From contig JAULSN010000003.1 in the NCBI GenBank assembly GCA_033439765.1, positions 3,534,001 to 3,598,000 of the forward strand: DNA of 64,000 nt. Direction: 5' to 3'. Of the stretch, positions 50,349 through 62,202 are shown in pieces; the first letter of the stretch is position 1; every line of letters begins with the position of its first letter. The DNA comes from Lasiosphaeria ovina. Its lineage: Eukaryota > Ascomycota > Sordariomycetes > Sordariales > Lasiosphaeriaceae. The notes under the pieces are model-generated. The model saw only the letters and a list, made by a program, of their open reading frames with translations. It searched no databases and had not been told where the DNA came from. A program made the translations under genes and the position numbers.

Positions 50349-53300
50349 TGGAGACAACTGTCCCTTTTCTGCGGAGCTGCTATGCTTGCTTCAAGCCCAG
50401 GCATTGGCTGAATTGCTGATAAAATAATTACGTCGGCTTTATAGATACCCCTTGTATATAGTTATCCATAATTCACTGTAATTATTAGACCTGCCTGACG
50501 TCTTTTGTATGCACTTGGCACCTACTTAGTCCCCGGGATGAACCTTCCCTGGAGGTTGAACCCATCTGTCAGTTCAAGTGCATCCGTCATTCTTGATCAC
50601 ATCCAAAGTCGTTTCGTCGGTGTCTCTACCTGGCCACTAGGGTGAGGAAGACTTTCAGCGGCCCCTTTTCCCACAGGATGTAGATCTACTGCTTGCTCAC
50701 CCAGTCACGGCTCTCGTTGGCAGGACGTAAGTCAAAGTTCTACAGCACATGCGCGAGAATAAGGATGGGGAGCATACTAGTCCAAGACCAGCGAAGACGA
50801 CAGGTCCCAGGCCTATCCATATCAAAAATTGCATCACAGGATAGTGAGACTGAGCAGTGAGCACTCGAGCAGGGGTCAAGGTATTATGCTGGTGTTGAGG
50901 GACCACAGAGTGGCAGCTGATCTACTCCTCAGCCAGCCCGAGCGATGAGATAGAGTGATGCTGAGGCCCTTCCCCATCACATTGTCCAAGGATTTATGCT
51001 GGAACTGGAGCTGTTTTTCATCAATACACGACTGCGAAATAAGTCACAAGCCGACTTCTGCCATGTTTCCAGCGCAAGAGATTATGAGTGAAGGGACCAG
51101 CCGACAAGCTGAAATATGTTGAGCAAGCAGAACGTCTAATCTCAGCAAGAAACTTGCGTCATGCACTTTGTTAAATGTCTAGGTGATTCAAGTATTCGCA
51201 GTGACCATAAGATGCTTGAGCCAGATTCAGCAGGAAGTGTTTGAACGAGGCTGCATTGGTAAGGCCTCGCTCTCCACATTCACTTGCGGGATATATTGCG
51301 TGTCATCGGCGCACTCACTAAGTTTCTGCGCTTATTCTCACACAGCTATTATTATCGGGCTGACCCGAGAAATATTTCCTCTTTCACCTGTCGAGGCAAC
51401 TATTCACTCTTTCCAATTCACATTGAGCTTGTCCGTTTGTCAGTGTGTATATCGATCCAGTTCTAATTAGCCTTCATGTCCCTCTGCAAACTGAGTTGGT
51501 ACTACATGGGGAGATCATTCAAGTTAGAAGCAAACCTCACTGAACAGACTTGGCCAAGTTTTTCATCCCTGAAGTGATGCCATAGCTCCGTTGCACTTGA
51601 CGGTTCTACGAGTAGAAAGTGCGCACGTGCCTCATTATACTCCAAAGCTTCCGAATATCTCATAATTTGGATAATTAGGGCAAAATAACTAAGGCAGCTG
51701 GTTTGAGCAACATGTTAGCTAGGTACAAGACCGAGCATTATATAAGACACAAGTGTTGGAAAGGGCCCGATATGCGCAAAAAAAAGCAAGCCCTTCTACT
51801 ACTAATAATCACAGCCCGTGTCATGAAAAGATGCAGTCGTTTGCAAAATGGGTTCTCTGGTCGGAGACTATGAGATGGCCAGTGGCAGATATAATTGCCG
51901 GCCATGCAATCCCGCTCTCGGAAGGTTTAGGAACTCCGACTTCGTAATTGACGCAAGAAATGGAAGAGGGGGGCCGACAGAGGTGCGTCTTGGCAAATCA
52001 TGTCGTACAATTCGAACTCGTGGCCCGATTTTCTCCACTCGAGCCAATCCGGGCGCGTTTGACAACGGCAGACGTTCTGAAAGGTGTCGAGGGTGACGAC
52101 CCGCAAAACTGAGGAGAGCGCCCGTAAAACGCTCGACCGCGCATTGCCGAGCCAAACGAAGGAAAATGGAAGAAAACGGGAACGAGACTGTGGACCAAGC
52201 CAGTGAAGGGAGCCGGCCCGGTCGGCAGCCCTGCCGCCTCAGTGGAACAGTCCCAATGGCTAAACTTTTGGTGCCTTTCGGCCAAAGTGGAGGGGCAAAA
52301 GTCGCCCAACGACGCTGCGACAGGGCAAGCGGCATGCCCCAGCCTGAAGAAGCCCCACTGTTAATGAGAAGAGCTGTTGCTGGGCAAAAACGGGTGCGCC
52401 TTTGCTCCGCGTCCTAACACAAAGGGCAAACAGATGTCGTCACTGGACCGCTCGCCCCCATCCCCCTTGGTTCCAAACGGCTTGGCCGCTGGATGGTCCC
52501 GGAAGCGGGTCGTGGGAAAGAAGGTCCGAAATCAGATGCATCTGAAAAAAAACATCTCAAAACATTTCGGTTCGGTGAAATGCATGCCACCATGCAGGAA
52601 GCGCAATTGCGCCATTTGCGCCCCTGTCAATCGGGAGCTCAACGGTGAATTCGATCTGCATCCACTAGCATGGACATTTCTGGCACGCCAGCTTACCTCG
52701 GGTGTGAAGATTGTACGAAGCTTGAGTCGCACAATGACCAACTGCCTGATCAAACACGGTCCCGGGCACAGCAAAGACAAGAAGGTGGGGCCGACGGGGT
52801 TTTATCGCGGTGGTCGATGGTCGGCAGGGGCTGTGCTGTGCCGCGCTTGCCATCCTTGATTCCCGACGGAAAATTACGTCGATGGCTCTTCAAAACCGTC
52901 ACGTCTCCTTCCTCGAAGCTTGAGCCCGAGCAACTCAACGACACAATACTTTAAGTACCACGTGTATTGCCTCCAAGTGACCGGCCGTATTTCTTTCCAG
53001 TCGAGGCCTCTTTCCAAATATAGAAAGGGTCTCAAACACGACTGGAGGCATCTCACATTTCTACCTACCCCGCCGTGCCCGCCTCCCCTCCCTGGCTGAC
53101 GCCTGCCCCACCTTCCATCTTGCATCTTGACCTCGCTGCAATCCAACGTCATCACCAAAACTAAAACCAACACTGCGAACCTGACACCTGCCCAGCGCTG
53201 ACGGGCCCCGCCATACGCCGACTCAAAGACAATCGACACTGCCACTTGCACTCAACACACTTCTTCCTTCCTTTCTTCGAGAACCACTGCGAATCGGATA

Positions 53301-53375
53301 CACACGCAATCCTGAACCGAACGCCTCTTTGTCCTCCACTCAACAAGCTAAACCTCCACCCAATACCTAGTCACG
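50349..53375. other. Gene-poor region, 3 kb, including the TPS1 promoter
   Basis: No supported gene: frames such as 52377-52859 (160 codons) have no family features. The last 400 bp (52.95-53.37 kb) are CT-rich (CCCCTCCCTGG and similar) and form the TPS1 promoter and leader. One CCCCT word (about 53084) matches the stress-response element core, which alone is weak evidence. Confidence 0.45.
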
Positions 53376-55063
53376 ATGCCTAGTGTTGTCGACGAACCCG
53401 CAGATTCTCCCGGTCGGCTGCTGCTGATCTCCAACCGACTGCCCATCACCATCAAGCGCTCAGACGATGGCCAATACACATTTTCCATGTCTTCGGGCGG
53501 TCTCGTCACGGGCCTGAGCGGCTTGTCCAAGACAACGAGCTTCCAATGGTACGGGTGGCCGGGCCTCGAAGTTCCGGAAGTGGAGGCTGGACCTATGGTA
53601 CAACGATTGAAGGACGAATACAATGCAGTCCCCGTCTTCGTGGACGACGAGCTGGCCGATCGCCATTACAACGGCTTTGCAAGTAAGTCTCGGCCGCGGG
53701 AGCCTGGCTGGTTGCTGTTTGCTGTCTAACCACAATACCCGACAGACTCGATCCTATGGCCTCTTTTCCACTACCACCCCGGTGAGATTACGTTCGACGA
53801 GTCCGCCTGGGCTGCCTACCGTGAGGTCAACCGGCTGTTCGCCAAGACTGTCGCCAAGGACGTACAGGATGGCGATCTGGTCTGGGTACACGACTACCAC
53901 CTGATGCTGCTCCCCGAAATGTTGCGCGAGGAGATTGGAAACACCAAGAAGAATGTCAAGATTGGCTTCTTCTTACACACGCCCTTCCCCAGCAGCGAGA
54001 TCTACCGTATCCTTCCAGTCAGAGAGTCCCTTCTGCTCGGTGTTTTGGATTGCGACCTCATTGGGTTCCATACCTATGACTACGCGAGACATTTCCTGAG
54101 CAGCTGTTCGAGAATACTGTAAGACCGTCTCTTCCCTGCATTGGCTCGTCTTTTGAGCTGACAATGAACAGTTCCACACCGACAACTCCTAACGGCGTTG
54201 ACTTTAATGGAAAGTTTGTTACGGTCGGCGCTTTTCCCATTGGAATCGACCCGGAAAAGTTTGTTGAGGGGCTACAGAAGCCCAGTGTCCTAGCGCGTAT
54301 CTCTGCCCTGAAGCGCAAGTTTGAAGGTGTCAAGCTGATCGTGGGTGTTGATCGGCTTGATTACATCAAAGGTGTGCCACAGAAGCTGCACGCTCTGGAG
54401 GTGTTTCTCACGGAGCACCCCGAGTGGATCGGGAAAATCGTTCTAGTTCAGGTTGCTGTGCCTAGTCGACAGGACGTGGAAGAATATCAGAACCTCAGGG
54501 CAGTCGTCAACGAACTGGTTGGCCGCATCAACGGCAGGTTTGGCACGATCGAGTTCATGCCGATCCACTTCCTGCACCAGTCGGTTTCGTTCGAAGAGCT
54601 CACAGCACTGTACGCCGTCAGCGACGTTTGTCTCGTCAGCTCCACCCGCGACGGCATGAACCTTGTATCTTACGAATACATCGCTACACAGCGCGAGCGC
54701 CACGGAGTCATGATACTCTCCGAGTTCACGGGCGCGGCGCAGAGCTTGAATGGAAGCCTTATCGTCAACCCGTGGAACACAGAGGAGCTGGCAAACGCGA
54801 TCCACGATGCCGTCACCATGAGTGCCGAGCAGCGCGAGGCTAACTTCCGCAAGTTGGAGCGTTATGTGTTTAAGTACACGAGCTCATGGTGGGGTCAGAG
54901 CTTTGTGACCGAGTTGACGCGCATTAGCGTCGCCGAGGAGAAGCCCGAGGTCTCAACCAAGCTCACTATCGGGAGCGCCAAGGATGCCGTAGTAAGCGCT
55001 GCGAATAAAGCGGTGAAGGGAGTTTCAGATGCTGTCTCGGGTGGCTCGAGCTCGAAGGAGTGA
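53376..55063 (+). CDS. TPS1: Alpha,alpha-trehalose-phosphate synthase (UDP-forming), TPS1 type
   Basis: Makes trehalose 6-phosphate from UDP-glucose and glucose 6-phosphate, for stress protection and glycolytic control. Three exons, 53376-53682, 53746-54118 and 54172-55063; introns of 63 and 53 bp with GTAAGT/GTAAGA donors; 523 residues. GT20 motifs in order: LLLISNRLPITIKR, SSGGLVTGLSGL, QWYGWPGLEVP, NSILWPLFHYHPGEI, LVWVHDYHLMLLP, FFLHTPFPSSEIYRILPVRE, DLIGFHTYDYARHFLS, FPIGIDPEKF, VDRLDYIKGVPQKLHALE, SSTRDGMNLVSYEYI. These include the glucose-6-phosphate- and UDP-glucose-binding residues (the R of SNRLP, D and H of WVHDYH, R and K in VDRLDYIKG). The length and lack of a phosphatase domain fit Tps1 and not Tps2. 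The C-terminal tail (VSDAVSGGSSSKE) is variable. The second join gives SRIL-STPTTPNG. Confidence 0.95.
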
Positions 55064-55526
55064 GCGAGGTGGGCGTGAGTTAAAGATCCAGAGTTGTCTG
55101 GATGTTTGGAACCCCCCTCGTTCTTTATTTCTGCATGCCATACTCCATGTGTTGCTAGATTTATCCAAACCAGAGCCGGTACCGAGGTTGTGATTCTCGA
55201 CACCAATCATTTACAGAGCCTTGGGCTTGGGCGCACTGAGTCATGGCAGAAACGTTGGGCTACGAACCGCTTCATGCGTAGCGGTTCCTGCCACGGCCTC
55301 AAGGCTAGAGGTATTGCATGAAGCGCGGCGTTATAGTATACATTATCAGCTTCTTGGTAACAGCTACTTCAGTTATTGTGCTAAATGAGGGACGGAGTTC
55401 GGTTGGGTTGCTTTATTCGTCTTTTCTCCTAAGTAAAACCAAACTTCACCCAGGTCTCAAGCTTGGAATTGTATCGTATACCCACCAGATAGCCTTCCAA
55501 ATATGGTATTATTTTCTCATGTGTTA
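55064..55526. other. Intergenic region between TPS1 and the next locus
   Basis: About 460 bp with the TPS1 3' UTR. No other feature seen. Confidence 0.45.
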
Positions 55527-56835
55527 TCACTCCCACTCTGTCAAGTAGGTAGGTGCCTTGTGCAAAATCTCATACTCTACAGCTAAATACACCGCCATCG
55601 ACCTAACCGCTGCCGCTCCCGCACCGAACCACAGACACGCCTTCGTTTGCTTTCTAAGAAATAGACTAGACGCAGCAGTTGTCAATCGCGGTGAGTCTGT
55701 TGCAGAGGTGGCAGTTCCAGTACTGTTGGTAGAAGGAGACGGAGAGTTTGTCGAAGGCAGGGAGGAAGTCGATGACGATGACGATGACGACGACGGAGAC
55801 GGAGACGGAGACGGACAGGGCACCGTAGCGCCGACACTAACACACACAAACTCGATGCGCGCTTCGCTCGGCCCAAAGAGGGTGATCTGGCTGCGGTCTC
55901 CAGGGGTCTGGGGGTGGCTGATAAACATAGCCACGGCTGCCTTGCGCTTCTGCGCCTCGATGTCGCGCACATTGAGGGTCGACGTATACGGCAGGCTCGT
56001 GTTGCCCGAGATGGGCTGCAGCTTGAACTTGTCCGTCTTGATGCTGCTGTATTTTTTCTGTCTCGCTGGCCACGAGCGGTGGTGTATATTCATGCGCAGG
56101 GCGCGGTTAGTTATGGCAGTTACGTTTCGCTTGGACTTGACTTTGCCTGTGGGGATCAGGGGTAAGCCGGTGATCCTGGCTGCCAGTGAGCCAGGCCAGG
56201 TAACGTGCCACAGACCGCGAGAGTGGCCGGATAGTCGTCGAATAGGTCCGCAGGGCGCGACAGGTTGCCTCGTAGCGCAAACCGCTGCGTGTACAGGTCT
56301 TGCAGTGCCGTCCGGCTTGGCCATGACCCAGCCTGCACGCGCACGATGAGCGGGCCACCGCCTCCAGCAGGTTTCGCACGCAGTCGCTGCTCGAGGAGGA
56401 CAAAGTGCTGCTGTCGGTGCCTGCGGTGGCGTTGGTGAAGAGGGCGCCGAGTCCCGTCTCGGTCTCGGCCGCGGGCGTGAAGTCGAGCGCGCTCGCCGGG
56501 AACTCGAGTCACAGGCTGGAGGCCGTCAGCTTGGTGCCGGGAGCCGGCCGTTTCTCGGCGGGCGTCTCGGCCGTGATCCCCCAAAGCGCTTCAAGGTCCG
56601 CCTGGCTCAGCTCATCCACCGCGTACACCAGCGTCGGCGGCTCCACGAACAGCGGCGCGAATGGCACGGCTGCCCGCTCGGATGCCGAAGCCTCCTTGAG
56701 GCACGGTTACCGGAAGGATACGCCGTAGTCGCAGTCGTACGCCCGCGTGAGGAAGTGGCGTGGCGATGATAACGATGCGAGAAGCACTGCTGCAGCTACG
56801 ATGGTAAATGTCTTGTGGGTTAACCGTGCCGCCAT
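55527..56835 (-). pseudogene. Decayed secreted protein gene with Ser/Thr-rich C-terminal region
   Basis: From a Met at 56835 the frame gives a signal peptide (MAARLTHKTFTIVAAAVLLA) and AYDCDYGVSFR, then TAA at 56707-56709. It continues in the same frame (PCLKEASASERAAVPFAPLF, YAVDELSQADLEALWG) to a TGA at 56509-56511, then LEFPASALDFTP and TNATAGTDSSTLSSSSSDC. The story moves to a second frame (GGGPLIVRVQAGSWPSRTAL, RFALRGNLSRPADLFDDYP) and a third (ITNRALRMNIHHRSWPARQ, NTSLPYTSTLNVRDIEAQK). The last part ends in a Ser/Thr/Pro-rich stalk and a small hydrophobic end. One change of frame (near 56160) might be an intron (CCCCACAG acceptor), but the two stops and the other shift are not explained. 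Function of the parent unknown. Confidence 0.6.
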
Positions 56836-57337
56836 GTTGCTACTGGAAGAATTACACCAATTTCCTGGAACCTAGGAAATTGGATTGTATGACTATGAAG
56901 AATAAAACTCTCCTTCTCTTTTGCCTTCTGACGCCATTCAAAAGAGTCCCCTAAACAGGTTAGAGATGTGCAAGCTGGAAGTAAAGGGGCGAAGCCCACA
57001 TCAAGCGGGTCTTGGCTCTTGGCACTTGAATTCACTGCCCATCCAAGCCGAAATCTGAGGTGGAAACGACGGTAGTAAAGTGGACAGAATAAAATACGAC
57101 TCACTGGACTTGTGAAAGCGCTTGTCTGTCTAGACGAACGCAGAGAAGAAAGAAAAAAAATGAAAAAAAGCTGCTACCTTCTTTGCTCTATCGGTTGCTC
57201 CTTGACTCGTCAAGCTTTGATGTGGTTAGGATTACTAAACTAAGGTGTCTTTCCCGAATTGTAAGTAGGTAATACCTATCAATTGAAGAGCTTATATCCA
57301 CCCCCTCCGCATACAAGCCAGTAACCTTTGCTCCTGA
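56836..57337. promoter_or_regulatory. Intergenic region between two minus-strand genes
   Basis: About 500 bp, comprising the upstream region of the decayed secreted-protein gene and the 3' flank of the hydrolase gene. It includes an A-rich run near 57150-57170. No gene seen. Confidence 0.45.
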
Positions 57338-59008
57338 TCAAACCGAACATGGCAGAATGAGCCTCGAGACCCCACTCCCATGCTGAACAGTATGCGTCAC
57401 GGCCTTGAGCTCTTTCGCCAGAGTTCGGTTCACCCCCGTCCCCGGATTCCGCGCTATCAGGGGAAAAGAGCCGCCGGCTACTATCACCCTGATACACGTG
57501 CCCTTCTTGAATACGTGCGCTCGATCCACCAGCGCGAGCGAAAACATGCCGCCCTGAGCGTCCTGTTGCTCGAAGTCGTCCAGCGCCTGCCAGTTTTCGG
57601 TGAGGTTGTGAGACACGCCGTCGGTGTCGACCTCGCTCAGGCGGATCCAGAGATCGGCGGATGGGACTTCGGTTGAGTGTGCGAGCTGCACGACGGGCTT
57701 GCCCATAATTTCGACGTCCTGGGTCAGCGGCGGGCTCGTGTACACGAGGACGTCGGGTCTCGAAGCGTAGACACTATCGTCCACCCGTCCGCCGCGGGCC
57801 ATCAGGGGCCCGCCAACTGTCGGTGTGGGGTTGTGGGGATCGTAGGTGAAGGATGTAGGGGGTGAGTCGGCTGCCGGGGGTTGCTCATCGATGGTCCTGT
57901 CGCCGTGGAGGTAAAAGCTGCGCTGTTGGGTAGCTGGCGGCCAGGACGGCAAGGAGCGCCATTCTTCGGCGCCCGTGACGAAGGCCCTGACCGAAAGCGG
58001 GCGGTGGTCCTTTTTGCGGCCCGTGACATACTCGTCCAAGAAGTCGAAGACCTCGGGCATCGCATCCGTCCCACAGGCCTCGCTGTGCGTCCATGATCCG
58101 ACCGTCAGGTAGACCTTGATGCCACGGTCTCGTAGACGAGTGTATGCTGCCATGGTCTGAACGGTCAAGGTATCGTACCACCCGCTCCGCAGGAGCAAGG
58201 GGACGTTGACGCGTTCAAGAGCCGCGCGGTGCTTGGCTTGGGCCCAGAAAGGGTCGTCGACATTTGGAGTTTTCATGGCGTCCAACGCGTAAGATGCCCT
58301 CCCCTCGAAGAACTTCTCCGTCGCCTCGAAAATGGGAGTGGCCTGAATGGTCGCCATCAGTTTCCTCGGGTCCAGTATGCTCGAGACTCCTGTGCTAGTG
58401 ATCTCATCCTGCCTGGCAACCACGTAGGACCAGGAAATGCGGTCCATGCGATACGCGCCGTTTGTCCAGACAAGCAGGGAGTTGTCGTAAACGCTGCACA
58501 GGTTGATGGACGCGACGAGGTCCTCGGGCGGATCTCGCAGCAACGCCCACTGCACGTAGCCCATGTAGCTGGGCCCGAAGGTGACAAATTTGCCCGGGTA
58601 CCACGGCTGCTGGCGCATCCACTTGACGACGGCCTGCGAGTCTGCCTGCTCCGTCATGGCCGCAACGAAGACGCCTCCCGAGCCGGCCGTGCCGCGACAG
58701 CTGACCAGGAGGACCATGTATCCGCGCCCAGCGAAGACCTTAGCGTTGATGAGGGCCATGACGCCCGCGCGGCCATATGGGCAGAGCACGTAGATGAGCC
58801 CGTGTGGCTTGCGGTCCGCCGGGAGATCGGGCTGGTAGAAGTCGGCGGCCAACTCAATACCGTCGGGCATCGGGATGCGCTTCGCGGACACCGTATAGCT
58901 ATTCTCATCGGGGCCCATGACCTTGGCCAGATTCGCCGTCTCTCGCACCTCGTACGAGTCCGGCGATGCTGATGCCATGGCTGACGGCGTACCTGGTCCA
59001 AACCTCAA
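57338..59008 (-). CDS. CocE/NonD-type alpha/beta hydrolase (S15 X-Pro dipeptidyl-peptidase superfamily)
   Basis: Family enzymes cleave esters or amides such as acyl side chains (CocE, glutaryl-7-ACA acylase) or Xaa-Pro dipeptides. 556 residues, no intron; a start at 58978 (MASASPDSYEV) is also possible and would shorten it by 10. The alpha/beta fold begins with KRIPMPDGIELAADFYQP. The nucleophile is Ser147 in TFGPSYMGY, followed by a cap domain (about 160-270). Asp279 in RSGWYD and His308 in VGSWTHSE complete a plausible triad. The C-terminal jelly-roll domain (about 340-556) has TYDPHNPTPTVGG, DVLVYTSPPLTQDVEIMG and VIVAGGSFPLIARNPGTG, typical of CocE. There is no signal peptide, so it is probably cytoplasmic. 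The style, single exon and close fit to bacterial CocE raise the possibility of transfer. The substrate cannot be told. Confidence 0.87.
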   Translation of the reverse strand: MRFGPGTPSAMASASPDSYEVRETANLAKVMGPDENSYTVSAKRIPMPDGIELAADFYQPDLPADRKPHGLIYVLCPYGRAGVMALINAKVFAGRGYMVLLVSCRGTAGSGGVFVAAMTEQADSQAVVKWMRQQPWYPGKFVTFGPSYMGYVQWALLRDPPEDLVASINLCSVYDNSLLVWTNGAYRMDRISWSYVVARQDEITSTGVSSILDPRKLMATIQATPIFEATEKFFEGRASYALDAMKTPNVDDPFWAQAKHRAALERVNVPLLLRSGWYDTLTVQTMAAYTRLRDRGIKVYLTVGSWTHSEACGTDAMPEVFDFLDEYVTGRKKDHRPLSVRAFVTGAEEWRSLPSWPPATQQRSFYLHGDRTIDEQPPAADSPPTSFTYDPHNPTPTVGGPLMARGGRVDDSVYASRPDVLVYTSPPLTQDVEIMGKPVVQLAHSTEVPSADLWIRLSEVDTDGVSHNLTENWQALDDFEQQDAQGGMFSLALVDRAHVFKKGTCIRVIVAGGSFPLIARNPGTGVNRTLAKELKAVTHTVQHGSGVSRLILPCSV

Positions 59009-60052
59009 ATGGCAAGACGCAACTCTCCACGACCTGGAAAGGGATGGCAGTAGGTCAAGTTATGGCTCCTTTCTTGGCGTCTAGAATTATTTAGAGGTGG
59101 ATGAAGACACAATTATGGCCGAGTAGTTAGGTGACTGGAGATTCTGGTAATAACACCTTCCCCCGCACATTTTGGATCCTGCGGCCCCCGAGTAGTAGAA
59201 ATCTCCCCAGATTTTTTGGACAACTTGACCATTTAGCGTTTCATAAGCGGGATAACCTTGGACCGAATGGGTCAAATTATACGCTCCCAAATCAATATCA
59301 CGGCTTCTGGGCCCCATTGGCAGAGCACAGAGTGCCCTAGGCGGCCTTACCGGCAATGGCGTTGTGGGAGTCAGGACTCGGAATCATGAAAGGTCCGGGC
59401 GGGAAAGCGTTAAAGAAAATGTCAGGAGACAGGAGATCTAATTGGGATCTGGAGCAGCAGCGCTCTTTGGCACCGCCATCAATTGAAGTTGGGCGAAAAA
59501 TAAAGATTTACGGCGGTTGTGTTGCATGTTGGCGCGTCAAAGGCATAAATTACGGACAGTGAGCTTGCAACAGATCGCATTCGTCGGATTGGGAAAATTT
59601 GGGGCCGTGGCTGCGCCTTTGATTACAGCGTGGCTTGGCAGAGATGCGACGCAAGCGACAAGTCACGAAAGCGACGAATACGACGAAAGCGAGAAAAGCT
59701 GGGGGATCGGGAGCTTGGCTAGATCGAATCGAAGATAAGAGGGCCCACAACCCCGCCAAGCATCACAAGATTATGGCCAATCACAGGCCGGTTTCTTGGA
59801 TTGAGGCTTGCCATTTCCCTCAGGAGGCCCCCAACCGAGCCACTGACAGCGAGACGTACGTGTGCGCCTTTCCCTTTCAGGCTTCATTCCGCGAGCCAAA
59901 AGTCACTTCAAAACACTTCCCCCACAGGAAACTGGACGCTCGTGGCACCCATAGGTATATAAGGAAACCTCGTCTTTCTGGCTGATTAACTTGCTGCCCC
60001 GGACATGTCCACGACTCGCCATACCGAAAAGTGACGATCGATTCCAGACACC
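59009..60052. promoter_or_regulatory. Divergent intergenic region (hydrolase / MFS transporter)
   Basis: About 1 kb with both promoters. The open frames here are short, AT-variable and unsupported. A TATATAAG-like stretch lies at about 59954-59961 (GGTATATAAGG), some 95 bp before the transporter start, and is a reasonable TATA box. Confidence 0.55.
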
Positions 60053-62202
60053 ATGTTCCTCGCGGTGAAATATGTCAGGAAGAAGCTCAAGGAGCGGCGC
60101 GAAAGGGAAGCCTCCGAAGAGGTCCCCGAAGGGCCCCCAACTCCAACTGGCGGAGCTTTCCCCCATTCTCAACCTCTAGCTCAGCAACCAGAATCAGATG
60201 GCCCCGTCGATGGCACCGAGAACGGCAATTCCACGGCCGTTGCCTCAGCCGCTGGTCCCAAACCTCAGACCGCGGCAGTGAAGAAGGCCAAGGAAGAAGA
60301 AAGCCCCGAGGCCAAGGCGGAGAAGAAGAGACGGTACAAGTACCGATTGAAGATTGTGTTTGGCCTCACGTTTCCCTTCATGCTGCAAGCCCTCGACACG
60401 ACTATCATCGCATCGGCCTTGCCGTTCATTGCCCGGGACTTCAGTGAGCTCTCCTACCCCTTACTTTTGTTTCTTGGCACGATTCTAACCGGTTCCCCCC
60501 TCGGAATCAAGACGAGGTCAGCCAGCTCAACTGGATCATATCCTCCTTCAACCTCACGTCGGCCGCCTTCCTGCCCTTCTGGGCCCAGATAGCCGACGTC
60601 TTTGGCCGACACGCCACCCTCCATGCCACCATCATCATCATGACCATTGGGTCGGCCATCTGTACAGGCGCGCCAACGTCGTCGTTCGGGGTGCTGCTTC
60701 TTGGCAGGGCCCTGCAGGGCGTGGGCGCCGCCGGCGTCAACATATGCGTGCGCACCATCCTCGCCGACCGTGTCAGCTTGGCCGAGTACGCCATGAACTA
60801 CACCGTCTTCGCCATCGTGTCGGCCATCAGCTTCAGCGTCGGCCCCGTGGCCGGCGGCTACTTGACCCAAGTCAGCTGGCGCTGGTGCTTCGCCATCAAC
60901 CTGCCCGTTGCTGCCGTGGCCATCGTCCTCGTTGTCGTGCTGCTTCGCAAGGAGCTGCTCGGCCCGCAGCCGCTTCCCGAGCTCGGCGAGGCGCCGCCCC
61001 AGCCGTTGCCCCTGCCCGGCGAAAAGACGCAGAGTCCGCCAATGGCAGCCCCGACCCGCGCTGCCACACGCCGCGGCCGCTTCCTGCTCCGTCTCGCCAC
61101 CATCGACTACGGCGGCCAGTTTCTCTTCCTCTGGGGGCTGGGGCTAGTGATCCTGGCTCTTACATGGGGCGGCGCGTCGTACCCGTGGGACTCGGCAGAC
61201 GTCCTGGCGCCGCTTGTTATCGGCGTGGTTCTGTCGGCTGCCTGGCTGCTGTACCAGTACGCCATGGTGCCGGGCCGCGTGATGGCACGCGTCTTCCCGC
61301 GTCAGCGCCCCATGATGCCTTGGCGCCTGCTCGTGCAGCGCGACATTACCTTGCTGTTCTTCATCAACTTCTCCCTCGGTTCCGCCATGTTCTCCATCAT
61401 GTACTTTATGGATCTCTTCTTCACTCTTGTTCAGGGGAACAGTGCCAGCAGCTCCGGGATTGCTCTTCTGTATTTCTTGCCTGGGCTTGGCGGTACGTCC
61501 CTTTCTCGCTTCCTCTGCGCCATGTTGTCCTCCATCTCGTGTCCTCTATGCTAATTAATCATCGAAAATACAGTCGGTGCCTACACGGCCATTTTCTTCA
61601 CAAACAAATGGCCGCGGCAGACTTTGCCCTCGCTCCTGCTCGGCGCCGTTGCGTCGGCCGTGGGCATCACGGTGATAGCGGTAGAGATTGGGACGGCGCA
61701 GCCCCGGACGCCGGTCCTCTACGCCATGATGGCGATCGCGGGCGTGGGCGTCGGCATCCGCTTCAACCCCGGCGCCCTGCACGGGCTGGCGTACTTCCCG
61801 ACCATGACGGCGCAGATTTCGTGCCTCGTCTCGTTTGCCTTCCCCTTTGGCGGCACCATCACCCTGACCCTCATGTCCACTGTGCTCAACAACCGCAGCG
61901 GTCCCAACCACGTCGATCCCAAGTCTGGCATCTACTGGGCATTTGTCGCCATCCTGCCCATCATGTGGGTCATTGTTATCATTACAACCTTCCTCGGAAA
62001 CGTGTGGATCATCCCCCGCGACAAGAATGCTGAGGGCGAGGGAGCCGCCCACGAAGTCGTCCACGGTGCCTATCTGTGGAGCATCATTCGGGGCAAGAAG
62101 CTCGAGAGAGTGCGCATGAGCAGAGAGGATCAGTCTGGTGTTGTGAGTGGCGGTGCTGTTGTGCCCCCCGAGAAGCAAGCGGATGTTGAGGCCGCTCGGT
62201 AG
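60053..62202 (+). CDS. MFS transporter, DHA2 (14-TM) drug:H+ antiporter type
   Basis: Probable plasma-membrane exporter of toxic compounds or metabolites. Exons: 60053-60443, 60512-61492, 61574-62202 (introns 68 and 81 bp, GT-AG, phases fit); 666 residues. The N-terminal about 95 residues are a charged cytoplasmic tail (KKLKERREREASEEVPEG, KAKEEESPEAKAEKKRR). TM1 carries LDTTIIASALPFIARDF (14-TM family motif D1). QLNWIISSFNLTSAAFLPFWAQIADVFGRHATL gives TM2 and motif A, GRALQGVGAAGVNI motif B and SVGPVAGGYLTQVSWRWCFAINLP motif C, all as in DHA2 antiporters. A Pro-rich loop (about 275-315) separates the halves. A second hydrophobic half ends in WAFVAILPIMWVIVIITTFL and a short tail. The first intron interrupts TM1/TM2, as usual in fungal relatives. 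Nearby metabolite genes are not present, so the substrate is unknown. Confidence 0.9.

Noticed and set aside
52377..52859. 160-codon open frame upstream of TPS1
   Set aside because: Poor amino-acid composition for a protein, no motif; several overlapping frames on both strands.
58229..58972. 247-codon plus-strand frame in the hydrolase gene
   Set aside because: Antisense shadow of the CocE-type coding sequence.
60744..62033. 429-codon alternative frame in the MFS transporter
   Set aside because: Out-of-frame shadow caused by GC-rich codons; it runs through intron 2 and contains no membrane spans.
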